The notes beneath the pieces are model-generated. The model had not been told where the DNA came from. It worked only from the letters and a program-made list of their open reading frames with translations, and did not search any database. Below are positions 62,883-64,000 of a stretch of DNA of 64,000 nucleotides, in pieces. Origin of the DNA: Amblyornis subalaris. Lineage: Eukaryota > Chordata > Aves > Passeriformes > Ptilonorhynchidae. Each line of letters begins with the position of its first letter. Positions within the stretch are counted from its first letter, which is position 1. The stretch spans positions 1-64,000 of the forward strand of contig JACAXG010000131.1 in assembly GCA_018881555.1 (NCBI GenBank), written 5' to 3'. The translations under genes and the position numbers were made by a program.

Positions 62883-64000
62883 CTAGCATCTCACATGAAC
62901 CGAGGCTAACCAGCCACCCCGCCCCGGTCTGTCTGCAGCAAGAGCGGACCCTAGCGCAGGTCAGCGCGGGGTCGTGTGGCAGACAAGCTGCTGAAGGTCA
63001 TGTTTCCCCAGCGCCAGCACCGGGAACTGCAGCAGCCCGAGCGGCTCCTGCAGAGCTGGAAGGTCCTTCTGCGGCGACACAGGAGATTCCTGCGCAACAG
63101 GCTCCTGGGAAATGTAGTCTTGTCACCAATGCTGCTCTGCGCCAGGAAAGCGGCAGTGTAGGTACAGACGCACGCACGGTTTTGTCCGTTGTCTACGTTA
63201 AAAAGAGTAATTAATCTTGCTAAAGATTAATTAAATCATTAATGAGAGCTCAAGATTGCGTGTGGGATCTGTTTTCTTTACGGGGTGCAGTGCCTGAGGA
63301 GCCCCAAACTCTGTTCCCGTGTCGAGCAGCTGCATCCAGGAAGGGTGAATTGATCCGGATGTAGTTTAATCAGAGCTGCATCAGCGACAGCTACGTGCCG
63401 ANCCTGGGGTGCTCGCAGCAATCTGCGGATTACGCACGGAGCAGTGCAGTTTAAGGATCCCAGCAAACCTGGGATGGCAGAAGCTGATCANTGCCCAGGG
63501 GCCCCTAAGTGAAAAGTTTAAAGCTTTTCCTGGCTGAATGCTGAAGCCCTGTTAATTGTGTGCCAGTCCTAATTTCTCTTAATTTATTGTAAATATATTT
63601 AGGTTCTCTTCATGCAAAAAAAAAGGGGGAGGGGGTAAGGTATGCAGTGTTCAAGAGAAGCTTTTCGTTTATCATTAAGGCTCATCTGAATCCCTAAGTT
63701 AATCATTAGCCATTAGTCAGTAATCCTCACGCTGAGGATTTGAGGATTTTTTAGGTCACAGAAACTTCTTCCAGAACACCTCCCCACATCCCTGTCTCAC
63801 TGCCTAATGTTTTGGTGTGTGGTCCNCATCACAACAATTCAGACAAATTAAGGGAGCATTGCAGGTGAAATATTCAGTTGAAGTAGGATGAGTCTATCTC
63901 ATTGGTCACCAGTAATTGGTATTAAATTGGATCCTTCTTGGGGTTAAAATTCATTAGAATTCATGCAGTGATAAACAGACAAAACCCTGGTTAAAAATGG
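62883..64000. other. Upstream region of SLC25A27, no further gene resolved
   Basis: Bases 62,900-63,180 are moderately GC-rich and probably include the SLC25A27 promoter. In mammals CYP39A1 lies beyond this gene, but I could not recognise a CYP39A1 first exon before the window ends. A 146-codon plus ORF (62774-63214) overlaps SLC25A27 exon 1 and has no motif. Confidence 0.4.

Noticed and set aside
62774..63214. Possible CYP39A1 first exon upstream of SLC25A27
   Set aside because: No hydrophobic membrane anchor or P450 N-terminal motif could be read; only synteny suggested it.

Overview
The window reads as a draft-assembly segment of a bird genome, most likely a passerine. The evidence is many CR1 retrotransposon tails, solo LTRs of avian endogenous-retrovirus type, intron-containing vertebrate genes, CpG-rich promoters and a locally expanded bitter-taste-receptor (TAS2R) family. 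Isolated single Ns are scattered throughout and there is one 245-base gap. Genes were identified by reading translations and splice sites by eye; no database search was run.

Layout. (1) 1-15.3 kb: four tandem plus-strand TAS2R genes. The first is cut by the window edge, the third loses its 5' end in the gap, and copies 2 and 4 are complete. Each is followed by a degraded LTR-like module with a polyadenylation signal. Copies 2-4 share a near-identical upstream block; a TATA-like box is visible in copies 2 and 4. Two further solo LTRs split the upstream flanks of copies 2 and 3. (2) 16.8-23.0 kb: ANKRD66 on the minus strand, with three coding exons that join in phase. Its terminal exon lies in sequence also found between TAS2R copies 2 and 3, where a broken duplicate of that exon survives. 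(3) 23-30.5 kb: mostly non-coding, with one orphan CpG-rich island. (4) 30.5-40.4 kb: intronless IMP3 (minus) divergent from PLA2G7 (plus), sharing a CpG-rich promoter. (5) 44.3-53.2 kb: TDRD6 (minus), dominated by one 6.6-kb exon encoding seven Tudor-like modules. (6) 56.6-62.9 kb: SLC25A27/UCP4 (minus), nine coding exons, complete.

The order ANKRD66 - PLA2G7 - TDRD6 - SLC25A27 matches, from memory, the human 6p12 neighbourhood. IMP3 and the TAS2R array are the additions. The genes are functionally unrelated (taste GPCRs, ankyrin protein, ribosome biogenesis, lipid mediator hydrolase, germ-granule scaffold, mitochondrial carrier); what links them is conserved synteny. I found no new multi-gene system. 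The most informative structure is the TAS2R/ANKRD66-exon segmental duplication.
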